DNA of 64,000 bases from JASSUD01 sp031963005. Lineage in GTDB: Bacteria > Pseudomonadota > Gammaproteobacteria > Burkholderiales > Burkholderiaceae. This document shows positions 52,570 to 63,100 of this stretch, one piece after another. Position 1 is the first letter of the stretch; every line of letters starts with the position of its first letter. The stretch is taken from positions 23,951 through 87,950 of the forward strand of contig JASSUL010000009.1 of NCBI GenBank assembly GCA_031963005.1. Direction: 5' to 3'. The translations under genes and the position numbers were made by a program. Under the pieces are notes generated by a model, which was not told the origin of the DNA, did not search any database, and was given only the letters and a program-made list of their open reading frames with translations.

Positions 52570-55294
52570 ATGGTAGCCTCTATTTCCAACACAGCTATTC
52601 TGGCTCATCGTATTCCACAAGCATCAGCCCAATCTCCATTTCTCTCGCTGCCCGTAGAAATGCAACGAGAGACAGAAACCCATCTGGATTTTTCAGGTTG
52701 CCAGGCGTTATTTGGAGCCATCACGACAGTTACTCGAGAAGAAAAGGCTTTAGAAGAACCTGCTTTAAAACTTCATTTAATTAAAAGCAGGATTCAAGCA
52801 AAGCATCAAAAGGCCTTAGTAAATTCAGATAAGGCGCTGCAAAAATTTGCACTCAATCAACTAGAAAAGCTCTTAAATTTGGGGCAACTCGATCAAATTG
52901 TAGAAAAGAGAGTATTTTTCGATCTATTGTGGTTTGCGGATCAACCGGAAATATTGAAATTTTTACAAGAAAAAATTCTGCAAAATTTTGAGCTACAACA
53001 AAAGCTGCTGAATTGGGTAGAACGCTCCAAAACGGAAGAAGTGCAAAACATCGCAGCGAATGCACTCACGCTTTTGGTGAAGGCTGGAGTGCAATTCAAT
53101 CATAAAGATCTCAAAGGAATACGCGTACCTGGAGCAGATTTGAGTTATGGCGTATTTGACGCTGCGCAATTACAAAAAGCGGATTTGAGAGGAGTAAATT
53201 TTTGTCAGGCATGGCTACGGGGTGCAGATTTAAGCGGAGCGCAGATATCAGAGGCACAGTTTGGTGAACAATCGTTGTTGCAAGAAGAGCATAGCGTGTT
53301 TTCGTGCGCCTATTCCCCAGACGGTAAAACATGTGCATTAGGTCTTGAATTCGGTGACATCAGCATATATGAGACTTTAAATTGGAAAAAAATACATACC
53401 TTGAAAGGGCATAAATACACTGTTACCGATATAGTTTATTCGCCAAATGGGAAGCAAATTGCGTCAGGCAGCGAGGACAAGACAGTTCGTATATGGGATG
53501 TGCAAAGTGGCACACTTGTATGCTACTTAGAGGAGCACAAAGATCTGGTTTTTAGCGTAGCTTATTCACCGAACGGGTCACAGATTGCTTCGGGGGGGAT
53601 GGACTGCACAATCCGAATATGGAATGTGCAAAGTGGCAAAGTAGTACGCTTAGAGGGGCATACAAAGGCTGTTTGTAGTCTAGCGTACTCACCAAACGGA
53701 TCACAGATCGCTTCGGGCGGTGTTGACGGGATAATCCTTGTATGGGATGTGCAAAGCGGCAAAGTTGCGCGTACCTTGGAAGAGCATGAAGGCACTATTC
53801 GCCACCTAGTGTATTCACCAAGCGGGTCACAGATCGCTTCAGGTAGTGAGGACGGTACAGTCCGTGTGTGGGATACGCAAACTGGGGATGTTATATATAC
53901 GCTAACAGGACATCAAGGTTCGGTGGTTAGCGTTGCGTATTCGCCCAGCGGAGAGCAAATCGCTTCGGGCAGTGAGGACCAAACAGTTCGTGTGTGGGAT
54001 GCACGAAGCGGAGCTATTATGTACACGCTAAGAGGACACGCAGGTGAGACCGCTAGCGTTGCGTATTCACCGAGCGGGACGCAGCTTATTTCCGGTAGCC
54101 ATGATGCGACAGTCCGTGTGTGGGAAATGCAAAGTCGCACAACTATACAAACTCTACACGGACATACAGACTCTATTAATGATGCGGCGTATTCGCCAAA
54201 CGGAGTGCAAATTACCTCAGTCAGCTTTGATAATACAGTTCGTGTGTGGGATGCGCGAAGTAGGACTGCTATACACACTATAGCGGGACATAGCGGATTT
54301 AACGTGGCGTATTCGCCAAATGGTTCGCAGATTGCCTCTGACGGTTATATCAATACAATCCGTGTGGGGGATGCTCGGAGTGGCGCTGCCATACATACCT
54401 TAACAGGGCATACTAAGTCGATCGTTCGAGTGGTGTATTCGCCCAACGGGTCGCAGATTGCCTCAGGTAGTCAGGACAAAACGGTCCGTGTGTGGGACGC
54501 GCAAAGCGGCGCGGTTTTACACACTTTAGGGGGGCATACAAACACTGTTTTCGGTCTGGCGTATTCACCCGACGGGTCACGGATTGCCACGGGTAGCTGT
54601 GGCAATGCAGTCCGTGTGTGGGATGCGCAAAGCGGGATTATTGTGCACACCTTAGACAAGCACACCGGGAGGGTAGACGAGGTGGTGTATTCGCCAGATG
54701 GGTCACAACTCGCCTCGGGCAGTGCTGACAATACAATTTTTCTGTGGGACACGCAAAGTGGTTCAGCTTTGCGTACATTAGAAGGACATACAAGCACTGT
54801 TTTGCATGTGGTGTATTCGCCAGATGGGTCACAGCTCGCCTCGGGCAGTGCTGACAAATACAATTCGTCTGTGGGACACGCAAAGTGGCACAGTTATACA
54901 TATCTTAGAAGGACATTCAGACTCTATTTCTAAAGTGGCATATTCGCCGAACGGAGCGCTGATCGCTTCAAGTAGTTCTGACAAGACGGTCCGCCTGTGG
55001 GGGGCTGCGTCGGGAAAATGTTTAAAAGTGATTGAGGAATGTGATAAGTATGGCAGTAGCATAGACTGGAAAGAGACGCCTGAGGACTTCTATCTATTGA
55101 CGAGCAATAAAGATCATACATTGCGCCAGTGGAAGATAAAAAAAGAAAATAAAAGTTATGCAGTGGAACTTGAATGGATATCGCCGCATGCGCAACTGAA
55201 TGTGAGAGATACGATAATCGAAGAAGTAAGCGGTTTAAGTGAAGCGAATAAGAAGCTGCTGGAGCAAAGAAGAGTAGACAAAGAAAAGCCGTAA
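52570..55294 (+). pseudogene. F-box-like / pentapeptide / WD40 repeat protein, frameshifted near its end
   Basis: Frame 1 runs 52570-54933 (787 codons). Residues ~24-60 (FLSLPVEMQRETETHLDFSG...) fit an F-box-like pattern; ~180-240 are pentapeptide repeats (ADLSYGVF, ADLRGVNF, ADLSGAQI); from ~245 come 13 WD40 units (YSPNGSQIASGSxDxTVRVWD). An extra A near 54858 (GACAAATACAA versus GACAATACAA in the preceding unit) throws the frame; the rest, with two more WD-like units and a charged tail, is read from ~54860 to 55294. The N-terminal part before the pentapeptides resembles the segment after the NACHT domain of the protein at 60171. Either a fresh pseudogene or a slightly truncated but functional propeller. 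Confidence 0.8.
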
Positions 55295-55445
55295 AAAGCT
55301 TTAGATAAAAGAAGATGCTGTTGTACCCTGACTGGGCAATCAATATTCTTGCATGATTTTTTTCTTGATAGCTGAGGATTGCCCACAATTTCTATAAATT
55401 CAAATTTCACTTTGAACGATCCTGCTGTAACTTGACCAATGCGCA

Positions 55446-55650
55446 ATGAGGAGCTACAACAGGCAACCGGAAAGGAATTCGAGCGGCCCCGCAGCGGGAC
55501 TGACTTCTATCATCGACTATCTGGAAGACACCTCTAAAATTATTGCCGGGCTCGGAGCGCTCTGTAAATTACCCGCCCTGATGCCAATATATTCGCGGAA
55601 TTAGGCTTCACAATCACTGAGGCAGAACGTTACGATGCAGAATCGCGCGG
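55446..55650 (+). pseudogene. Hypothetical gene relic interrupted by the IS3 element
   Basis: Short frames give GLTSIIDYLEDTSKIIAGLG-ALCKLP and, after a shift, DANIFAELGFTITEAERYDA, which read like one small helical protein. The IS terminal repeat begins right after. No family recognised. Confidence 0.35.
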
Positions 55651-55701
55651 TAGCCCCCCATTTTTAATAGATTTTAAAAGTAGAGAACTAAGCTGCAAGC
55701 G

Positions 55702-56514
55702 CTAATTTTTGGCTTGAGGTGATCCCTCCAATAGCCATGTTGGCCGTTCATGGTTATGAATCCATAGCCCACGAGTCGCGCAATCTTGAACCTGTTCGAG
55801 CGTATCGAATAGATCCAGAGCCAACCAATCGTAGCGAACCGTTCGGTTATAACGCTCAATATAAGCGTTTTGCTGGGGGCTACCCGGCTGGATAAATTTC
55901 AACTTAAGACCCTGTTTCTGCGCCCAGGTTTGCATCGCAGTACTGATATATTCTGGCCCATTATCGCAACGAATACGTTGCGGCTGACCTCGCCACTCAA
56001 TGATTCGCTCCAACGAGCGAATCACGCGTTCTGAGGGTAATGAGAAGTCCACCTCAATACCCAATCCCTCACGATTAAAATCGTCAATGACATTGAACAA
56101 TCGAATGCTTCTTCCATCCGAGAGTTGATCATGCATAAAATCCATCGACCACCCTTCATTGCTTTTTTTCGGCGCTATAAGTGGTTGGGGTTTTTCACGA
56201 ACCAAGCGTTTTTTAGGCTTGATTCGCAGATTCAATTCCAACTCTCGATAGATACGATAGACACGTTTGTGATTCCAGCTTAAGCCTTTGACATTGCGCA
56301 GGTACAAAAAGCATAAACCAAAGCCCCAATTACGTTGTGCACTCGTCAAGCGGATCAACCAATCTGCAATCTGACTATTTTCTGAGGACAGTTTAGGTTG
56401 ATAACGGTAGCATGCTTGGCTCACGCTAAATAGCTCACAAGCCAGCCTGATGCTCGCCCCCTTAGCTTGGACTGCCCATTGCGCCATCTTGCGGCGACAA
56501 GATGGCGCTACCAC
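55702..56514 (-). CDS. IS3-family transposase OrfB (integrase core)
   Basis: 270 codons with an HTH-like N-terminus (RLACELFSVSQACYRYQPK) and an rve/DDE catalytic core: first Asp in GWSMDFMHD, second in RIRCDNGPEYI, Glu in NAYIERYNRTVR. Made as an OrfAB fusion by -1 frameshifting on the A7 run at 56515-56521, just before its open frame. It appears complete. Confidence 0.93.
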   Translation of the reverse strand: MVAPSCRRKMAQWAVQAKGASIRLACELFSVSQACYRYQPKLSSENSQIADWLIRLTSAQRNWGFGLCFLYLRNVKGLSWNHKRVYRIYRELELNLRIKPKKRLVREKPQPLIAPKKSNEGWSMDFMHDQLSDGRSIRLFNVIDDFNREGLGIEVDFSLPSERVIRSLERIIEWRGQPQRIRCDNGPEYISTAMQTWAQKQGLKLKFIQPGSPQQNAYIERYNRTVRYDWLALDLFDTLEQVQDCATRGLWIHNHERPTWLLEGSPQAKN

Positions 56515-56774
56515 TTTTTTTGCATTGCCTCCTGAATAATTTCTGACTTTAATCTTTCTTCTGCATACATCTTCTTGAGGCGCCGATTTTCCTCTTCAAG
56601 TTCCTTGAGTCTCGCTATCATCGACGCATCCATACCGCCATACTTACTACGCCATTTGTAGAATAGCGATGCGCTCATCCCATGCTCTCTGCATAGTTCC
56701 GGCACCCGCGCTTCTGCTTCTGCCTGCCTCAAAATAGCGATGGTCTGGCTTTCTGAAAATCTCGATTTCTTCAC
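56508..56774 (-). CDS. IS3-family transposase OrfA
   Basis: 88 aa: an HTH domain (FSESQTIAILRQAEAEARVP, ELCREHGMSASLFYKWRSKY) and a leucine-zipper helix (LKELEEENRRLKKMYAEERL). Binds the IS ends. Overlaps orfB by 7 nt with the A7 slippery run at the end (GCAAAAAAAGTGG). Confidence 0.93.
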   Translation of the reverse strand: MKKSRFSESQTIAILRQAEAEARVPELCREHGMSASLFYKWRSKYGGMDASMIARLKELEEENRRLKKMYAEERLKSEIIQEAMQKKW

Positions 56775-56845
56775 CTAAAACTTCCTCTTGCTTGTTGGGA
56801 GAAAATTCTACTTTTAATTCTTATTAATTTGCGGGGGGATTACCG

Positions 56846-57457
56846 GAGGAAATTACTCGCATACGATTTTTTACTATAGCTGTCTTTGGCTCAGTGATAC
56901 ACCAACTTGCCATTAGCAGCGTATGAAGCACATCAATAAGTCAGTGCGCGTAAATAACTCTTCATCATCAGATATCGCGCTTGGCGCTAAGTCTGGAGAA
57001 GAATATAGAGTGACTTTTTTACACAGACTTAAGAGTTAAAAGCTCGATTTATTTTTCAAGCCTCAATAGAAGCATACCCATTCCTATCTAAATATCCTAA
57101 AAAATTACCTCGCAAAATAGAAGATCTTTATTTTTCTCATCCAAAGGTGCTTTGAACTGATTCCAATGATGCAAGTAAAGAATATTTCTATCAAAAAAAT
57201 TGTTCTAATGAAGAGCTATTCTCTATACATCAGCTATACAACCGCATATCTATTAAATAAGGTATTTAAATTATTTTAAAACTATTCTTTATTATTTTAT
57301 TTTAATGATCCTAGTGCTGGCGCAAGGTGCTCTGTAGCTTGAAGGCTTCTGTCACCTCTCCACTATCGGCAGTATTCTTTAGGAAAAGTATCAACAGAAT
57401 TTTATATATAGCCTAAATTCAAGCAGAACTAATACACCAAACAAAGAACAGAACATT
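56846..57457. other. AT-rich stretch right of the IS
   Basis: About 610 bp. A short open stretch (YPFLSKYPKKLPRKIEDLYF) ending near 57154 looks like a gene relic, but I cannot name it. The last 100 bp should hold the promoter of the coiled-coil gene. Confidence 0.4.
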
Positions 57458-58791
57458 ATGCTGAACCGTATGGCAAGTAGCACTAATACTGGAGGTGCCA
57501 CCGCAAGCTCTTCTAACAAAAATGCAGCACAGCATTTATACCAGCGCCATAAAGAGACGGATCAAATTCGTGCTCTAGAAGAATATGAACTTGATTCTGC
57601 TGGTTCAGAGGAAACTCATAGAGCGCATGAAATAAAAATTTTAGTCTCTACGCCAAATGAAGGCCCTACTTCGTCAAATACTGAGCAAGAGAAAAAGGAT
57701 AGCAATGAAATTAGCTCGGAAGAAGAGCTTCATCAAGAGCTATGGAAATCGTTTTCTAATTTTCGACTGTTCGAATATAGGATCAATAATCCGTCTAGGT
57801 TCAAGAAAAAAATTCTTGCTAAAGAGAGAAATCAAACACAAACACAAACAGAACTTCAGCATATTCACGAAAGATTCCGTGAAGCGTTTGTCAAACTCAG
57901 CGAGTTGAGTACCGCGAATCAAAGTGCAGAATCCACTATCAATCTGAAAGCGAGAGGAAAAGCATCTTCTGAAGAAGAGCTAGAAGAAAAATCAGAGCCG
58001 CAACCAATAGCAGAGTCCTCTACAGATCTGAAAGGAAAAGTACTTTCTGAAGAAGATTTGAAAATAGTAGAGCTAGAGCAGAAAATAAATTCTCAAAAAG
58101 AACTAAAAAAAAATTAAAAAAAGAATTAGAAGAGTTAAAGCAGCAACTCATAGGTTTGAAAAATGCTAATGCAAATGTATTAAAGTTTCTAACCGTTATT
58201 GAAGCTGATCTTAAAGAAAAAGCCCTCTATGATTTTAGCTGGCTTAGACTTAAATGGGTGACGGGTCTTACACCTCCGATAATTAATATTCCATCGATCA
58301 TCGCTAACATCATATTGAGAAGCTCACTTGTTGGTTGGTGTATAGCTTTGGGCACAAATTTAGTAACGTGGGGGATTAATGATGTATTTAATCCTATCAT
58401 TGGCAAGCTGAACCAATATCAAACTGATGATTTAACAGCCTTAAAAGAAGAAGTTTTCCCAGTAATACTGTTATGCATTGTAGACCAAAGGATTCGGGAT
58501 TTTGAACAAGGGGTTAGTAATTTTAAGAAAAGGGTTAGTAATCTTGAGAAAAGGATTGAAGAAATGAGTAATGAAATTATCATTAAAACACAGCAAACGT
58601 TAATTAAAAAACAAGAAAAAATTGCTGATTTAGAAGAAAAAACTGAAAAAGAGATTCGGGAACTTAATTTTAGGATGAAGAGGATGGAAGAGACTCATAA
58701 AGGAAGTATGGAAGAGCTTCGAGAAGATTTGAAAAAGGCTCAGAGGAAAGATACGCAAGAGATTCTAGCGGCCATAAAGGACTTAGGGTAG
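57458..58791 (+). CDS. Coiled-coil membrane protein split at a poly-A run
   Basis: Two open frames (57458-58117 and 58156-58791) become one of 444 codons if the A9 run at 58105-58113 had ten As; the join then reads ELKKKLKKELEELKQQLIGL. The N-terminal half is hydrophilic and Glu/Ser-rich with two related units (SSEEEL..; STDLKGKVLSEEDLK). The middle has a hydrophobic hairpin (IIANIILRSSLVGWCIALGT NLVTW), and the last ~120 residues are a strong coiled coil. No known family. The homopolymer suggests slippage-controlled expression or simple decay. Confidence 0.6.
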
Positions 58792-59458
58792 ATCTCACCT
58801 AGTGAAACATACTTGCTTATGGCTATAGTGCTGCGTAAAGCATTAAAGGTATTTTCCTACTTTGACTCCTTAAAGGAGACCTACATTGCCTTCTTCGAGG
58901 CATATGTATTACAAATATAGATGTGATGTCTATCTCCTGATAGACAATAGGGAGAATAAATAGTCGTATATTGACTATGTACAGTGAAATAAGGATCTGG
59001 CAGGAAGGACCGTGCCGGAAATATGCCTTTTGTCTCTTAGTAGTCCGGATGCAATAGACCAAGCATCATTAATTGTAGAAATACTCTTTACATGCGATAT
59101 TTGAAGCTTTACCTGAATTTCACTATAGAGATTTAATTATGTATTCTGACTTATCACTTAGTAAAGAAAAGAGCCGCCGAGCGGCTGCGTATCGCCTTTG
59201 CCAGCTGTTCAGTCAGTCGCAATAATTTGAGCTGGCTACCGACTATGAAATCAGCAAAACAAGGATATGGTCTGTGCCGTGCGGCCAGAAATAGTCGGAT
59301 GCGCTATTAAATCCCGGATAAACAAGGTGACCTTGCCCTCATAAACCGTATCCCTTGAGAGATAATTTTCCTCATAGTCAGTTTATAAATTCAAAAGCAG
59401 AAGAAAAATTTTCAGAAATGCCAACTTTTCATTCCACAGCTTTATAAATACAAGCTCA
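58792..59458. other. Gene-poor stretch before att-like repeat 3
   Basis: About 670 bp. A small palindrome (TGTCTATC..GATAGACA, ~58928-58946) is the only structure seen. A fragment near 59165-59345 is G/C-richer and may be an old coding relic; no family recognised. Confidence 0.4.
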
Positions 59459-59580
59459 GACGCAGGTTCGATTCCCGCCGGCTACACCATTATTCCTTTA
59501 AACTAAATAAGTTACAAAAATCGATTTTTCCCATTTTGGGGTGAATTGGGGTGGTTCTGGCTCCAAAATGACAACATTTT
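59459..59580 (+). repeat. att-like repeat 3
   Basis: CGCAGGTTCGATTCCCGCCG-GCTACACCA (59461-59489) differs from the ssrA 3' end at two positions, and the following ~90 bp (ATTCCTTTAAAC, CATTTTGGGGTG, GGCTCCAAAATG) also match the other copies. It is the likely right end of the second accretion, or the start of a third. Confidence 0.88.
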
Positions 59581-60170
59581 TAATGTATGCGTTGCTTAGT
59601 GTCATATAACAAGGACGCACTCCTTATTGCTACTGAGACAAGGACAAAGCAAGAAAACCATATATTGCGCAAGTGTTTAGCCTTAAGGCGCTCCCCGAAT
59701 AAAAATGGACACCCCTCATTACACCAGGTAGCGTCCACTCATCGAATATTCTCGATCTTTTCATTTTTTATCCCAGTGCTTTTTGACCTAAGTTGCTTAA
59801 AAAATAGGCGCAAATTAAGCAAGAAAAAATCTGCTCCCCAATTTAATCTCAATTGAGTCTTTCGCTATTGTTGAATCATGCCTAAAAGCAGTGGATCAAA
59901 GTCCCAATCAGCTTGACCTCTAATGTCAACGTACTCATCTTTTTGCTCCTGCCACGTTGCGCATTCTAGGTATCACCTGATTTCTATCGATTCTTTTTAT
60001 CTCTACGATTCGCCCTAAACCGCGCCTGTATAGCGCTTCAATTCTAGCCAAGCATCATGTGATGTCTTCGGGTTATGGAGGCGTACTGCCGTGTGGACTA
60101 ACAACGAGAAGTTTGCTTTAGGCCGCCGCTGGCTAAAAAACACAACAAAATAAAACCAATAAGGACCATT
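59581..60170. other. Stretch before the NACHT-WD40 gene
   Basis: About 590 bp. An 89-codon open frame (59587-59856) has no ribosome site and no similarity. Nothing else is recognised; the promoter of the large gene should be in the right half. Confidence 0.4.
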
Positions 60171-63100
60171 ATGCTTTCACGGTTCATCGCAAGGATGAGG
60201 AAATTCTGGCCGCCTAAAGAAGAGGCGCTGGATTGGGCGCAGACGTATCTGAAACAAGCAGGCGCAGAGAAAGCAAGAGGAGAATACGATCAAGCCCTGC
60301 ATAGCCTGATTCAAGCCAAAGCCGCCCTTAAAACACAGCTTAAAGGTGGCGATCACCTAGTCGAAACCAAGCGTCTACTGGCAGAGCTGCATCAGATTCG
60401 CGCGCAGATTTTGCCATTAACCAAAGATTTTACGATTGAGCAGGTACGTCAAAGTTATCTCAAAGCCCTAACGTATTCTCCCGACGCAGCACAACAAGAA
60501 GAAATACAAGTCTGCTTAGACGCACTAGCCCGTTCACCGAACTCGGCCATTATCCAACGAAAACCGACGCTTCTTCCTTCTGCAGTGCCATCTGCCCCGG
60601 TACTCCCTCCGCGGTTGCCTGCTCCCTTTTTTACACGTCGCGCCTCGCCTACGCTGCTGGCGCAGCCCTATCGTCTAGTTGGCCCGGATGAGATTGAAAA
60701 TACGCGACATCTTGCCTGGTGCCTGCAGCAAACTAGTCGGGGTACGGCCGAGCACAAGCCTTTATATACACTGGCACGGGAAGTAGCAGAATGCTTTGGT
60801 GAACGGACCGGCAAAGATATCGCGTGTATGCACGAAGCAGCTGAGTTAGCGACCATTCCCTATCCTGCCTTATATAACCAGTTAATTAGCCATGCGGTCG
60901 CTGCGTTAAATCCAGTGCTGCATGCGCCGCTCAATAGCGCGGTCGTACAAGGCCTAGCGGTAATCGTGCGCAACTGCCCCGCTTCTTTGCTTAAAAAAGC
61001 AGGTGGCGTGCGTGCAGATACCTGGACAAGCATCTTAAGCGTATTACTCACCCGTCTTGAAAAGGTCCATAAAACAGATACGGAGTCTGTTAAGGAGCTG
61101 ATCGAAGCGATGTCGCAATTGCTCGATGCGATGGTGCAGGCTGGTGTGGCGGGGATTAGCCGTGAGCAGCTGCAAGCGCCTCTCTATGCGGTGCTGAGAA
61201 ATCTCAACCCTCATCAAGACGTCGATCTTGCCTGGCACATTCGTTATATGCGTGAGGCCTTAGCGTATGTGCCCAATGACGAGAGTACGGGAGAAGCGGT
61301 GCTGCGTTGCTTGTTCTCAGCCGGCAAAGGCGTGTTGAGCTTAGCGAGTGCTATCAAAAATTGTGATATCGATAAATTACTAGCGAATTTTGAGAACTTT
61401 GAAGCCACCTTTAACGGGGTACGGGAGTTCGCGAACACCATCGGGGCAGCAGGCGGATTGAAGGCCGCGATCCAGGATGCCCAAGAGATGGTCACCTTCT
61501 TTGGTGAGCTGAGCACAAGCTACACAGATCGCTCCCGTCAGCGAGGCTGGTATACCGCGCTTCAGTGTTTGGATATGTTGATCGAGACCAAAGAATGGGC
61601 AAAATTCGAGCACTTCGTGCGCCAAAGCGCGTACCGACAACACCCTGATTTTTTACAAGGCGTGTGCCAGCGGCTCAAGCGCATTGTCTGTGTAGAAGAC
61701 GATGCTGCGATTCAACGGCAGGCGAACCTATTTCTGAAGAGCTTAAAACAAGACAGTGCGCAATGGCTGAGTAAGAGCGCAGGCGGTCAGTCTGTATTGA
61801 AGGCCGATCAAGAGCCCCTTGAGCAAAAAGTCACGGCGAGCTTGGCGCGTTTGGAGAAACGGAATAACACAGTGCCTGGCTTGCATGAGATTGATAGTGA
61901 CCAAGATTGGTATGCTCTGAGCAAAGCCGACCTTAGCACTCAACTATTACAAGCGGCGCGCCATAAATTAGACAAATCCTTAGTCAAGAAATTATTGAAT
62001 GTTTTACAAGACCATATTAAAAGGCTGCGCACCGATTATTTAAAAGGTCTCGCGCAAGATAAAGAGATCAAAAATGCGCTGGCGAATTATGTAGCACCTG
62101 AAGGGATGGGCTTGCGTGATGACACCCGCTTTGATTTAGCAGAAAAAATCCAAACTTTCTTGGCCTCTGACAAAAAATCCTTGCTCTTGCTCGGTGAAGC
62201 GGGGGCGGGTAAATCGACGTTGAATCGCCATGTTGTGCGCGAGCTGTGGCAAGCGTATACCCAGGCCAATCGCCCAAAAGAACAGGCAATTCCAGTCTTT
62301 ATTGCGTTATCCAGCTTGCCCAATACCAGCACGAACCTGGTCCACACTTTCTTTGCGCAGCAAGGGTTTTCGGACGCGCAGATTCACACCTTGCAAACTC
62401 AGTATCATTTTGTGTTGATTTTGGATGGATTCGATGAAATTGAGCATCGCCAGCGCGCTTTTTATACCGATAATCAACTGGATGCTTGGAAGCACGCCAA
62501 GATTATTATTAGCAGCCGCCCAGAATATTTAGGGTCGGGTTATCGATACAAGTTTCATCCATCGGGCGATCCTACTGCACTGCAAGAGTATCGGATTGCG
62601 CCTTTTTCAGCCAACACGATTGCGCGTTATGTCGAGCAATATAGCCGCAATCATCCGCATGCCGTTTGGTCTGCAAAAGAGTATCAGCAAGCCTTCAACG
62701 AACCAAAATTACAAGCGTTAGTGAGTAATCCCTTTCTGCTCAAAATGGCGGTCAGTGTGTTACCGGCTTTAAGCGCAGCGGGTATACAAGGCACCCGTTT
62801 TACTCGGTTATCGCTGTATGCGCAGTTTGTCAAAAGTTGGTTTGCGCGCTCACAGCAGCGGTTGGCGAGCATTCAGCTAGATATAGACGAAGCAAAAGAG
62901 TTTAAACAGTTAGAAGAACACGGGTTTGATGCGCATCAAATGGATTTTAGCCAGGAACTAGCGCTTCAAATGTATCAAGCCGGGGAAGTGATCAGTAGCT
63001 ATAACGAGCCCACTTCCTCGTTAAAAAGCAGAGGTAAAGTGTCAAGCGAGCCCGATTGGCGTACGCACTTGCTGGGTAATGGCGATATCAGAACCAGACT

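Larger units (their letters stand above)
55648..56845 (-). mobile_element. IS3-family insertion sequence
   Basis: About 1.2 kb with imperfect terminal inverted repeats (CGGTAxCCCCCC ... TTAAAAGTAGA at both ends) and two overlapping ORFs in the orfA-orfB arrangement. I see no clear target duplication. The orfA sequence suggests the IS407-like subgroup. Both ORFs are intact, so the element may be active. Confidence 0.88.

Noticed and set aside
52407..52784. 125-codon frame overlapping the WD40 gene start
   Set aside because: Runs in another frame through clearly coding sequence and lacks a start signal.
53562..54863. Minus-strand open frames within the WD40 region
   Set aside because: Periodic shadow frames produced by the repeated WD40 codons; no ribosome sites and no similarity to known proteins.
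53300..55000. Regular DNA repeats of ~125 bp
   Set aside because: They are WD40 coding units on one continuous frame, not a CRISPR or satellite array. No CRISPR-type short repeats with unique spacers occur anywhere in the window.
59587..59856. 89-codon ORF after att-like repeat 3
   Set aside because: No ribosome site, unusual composition and no similarity; listed only as part of a gene-free stretch.
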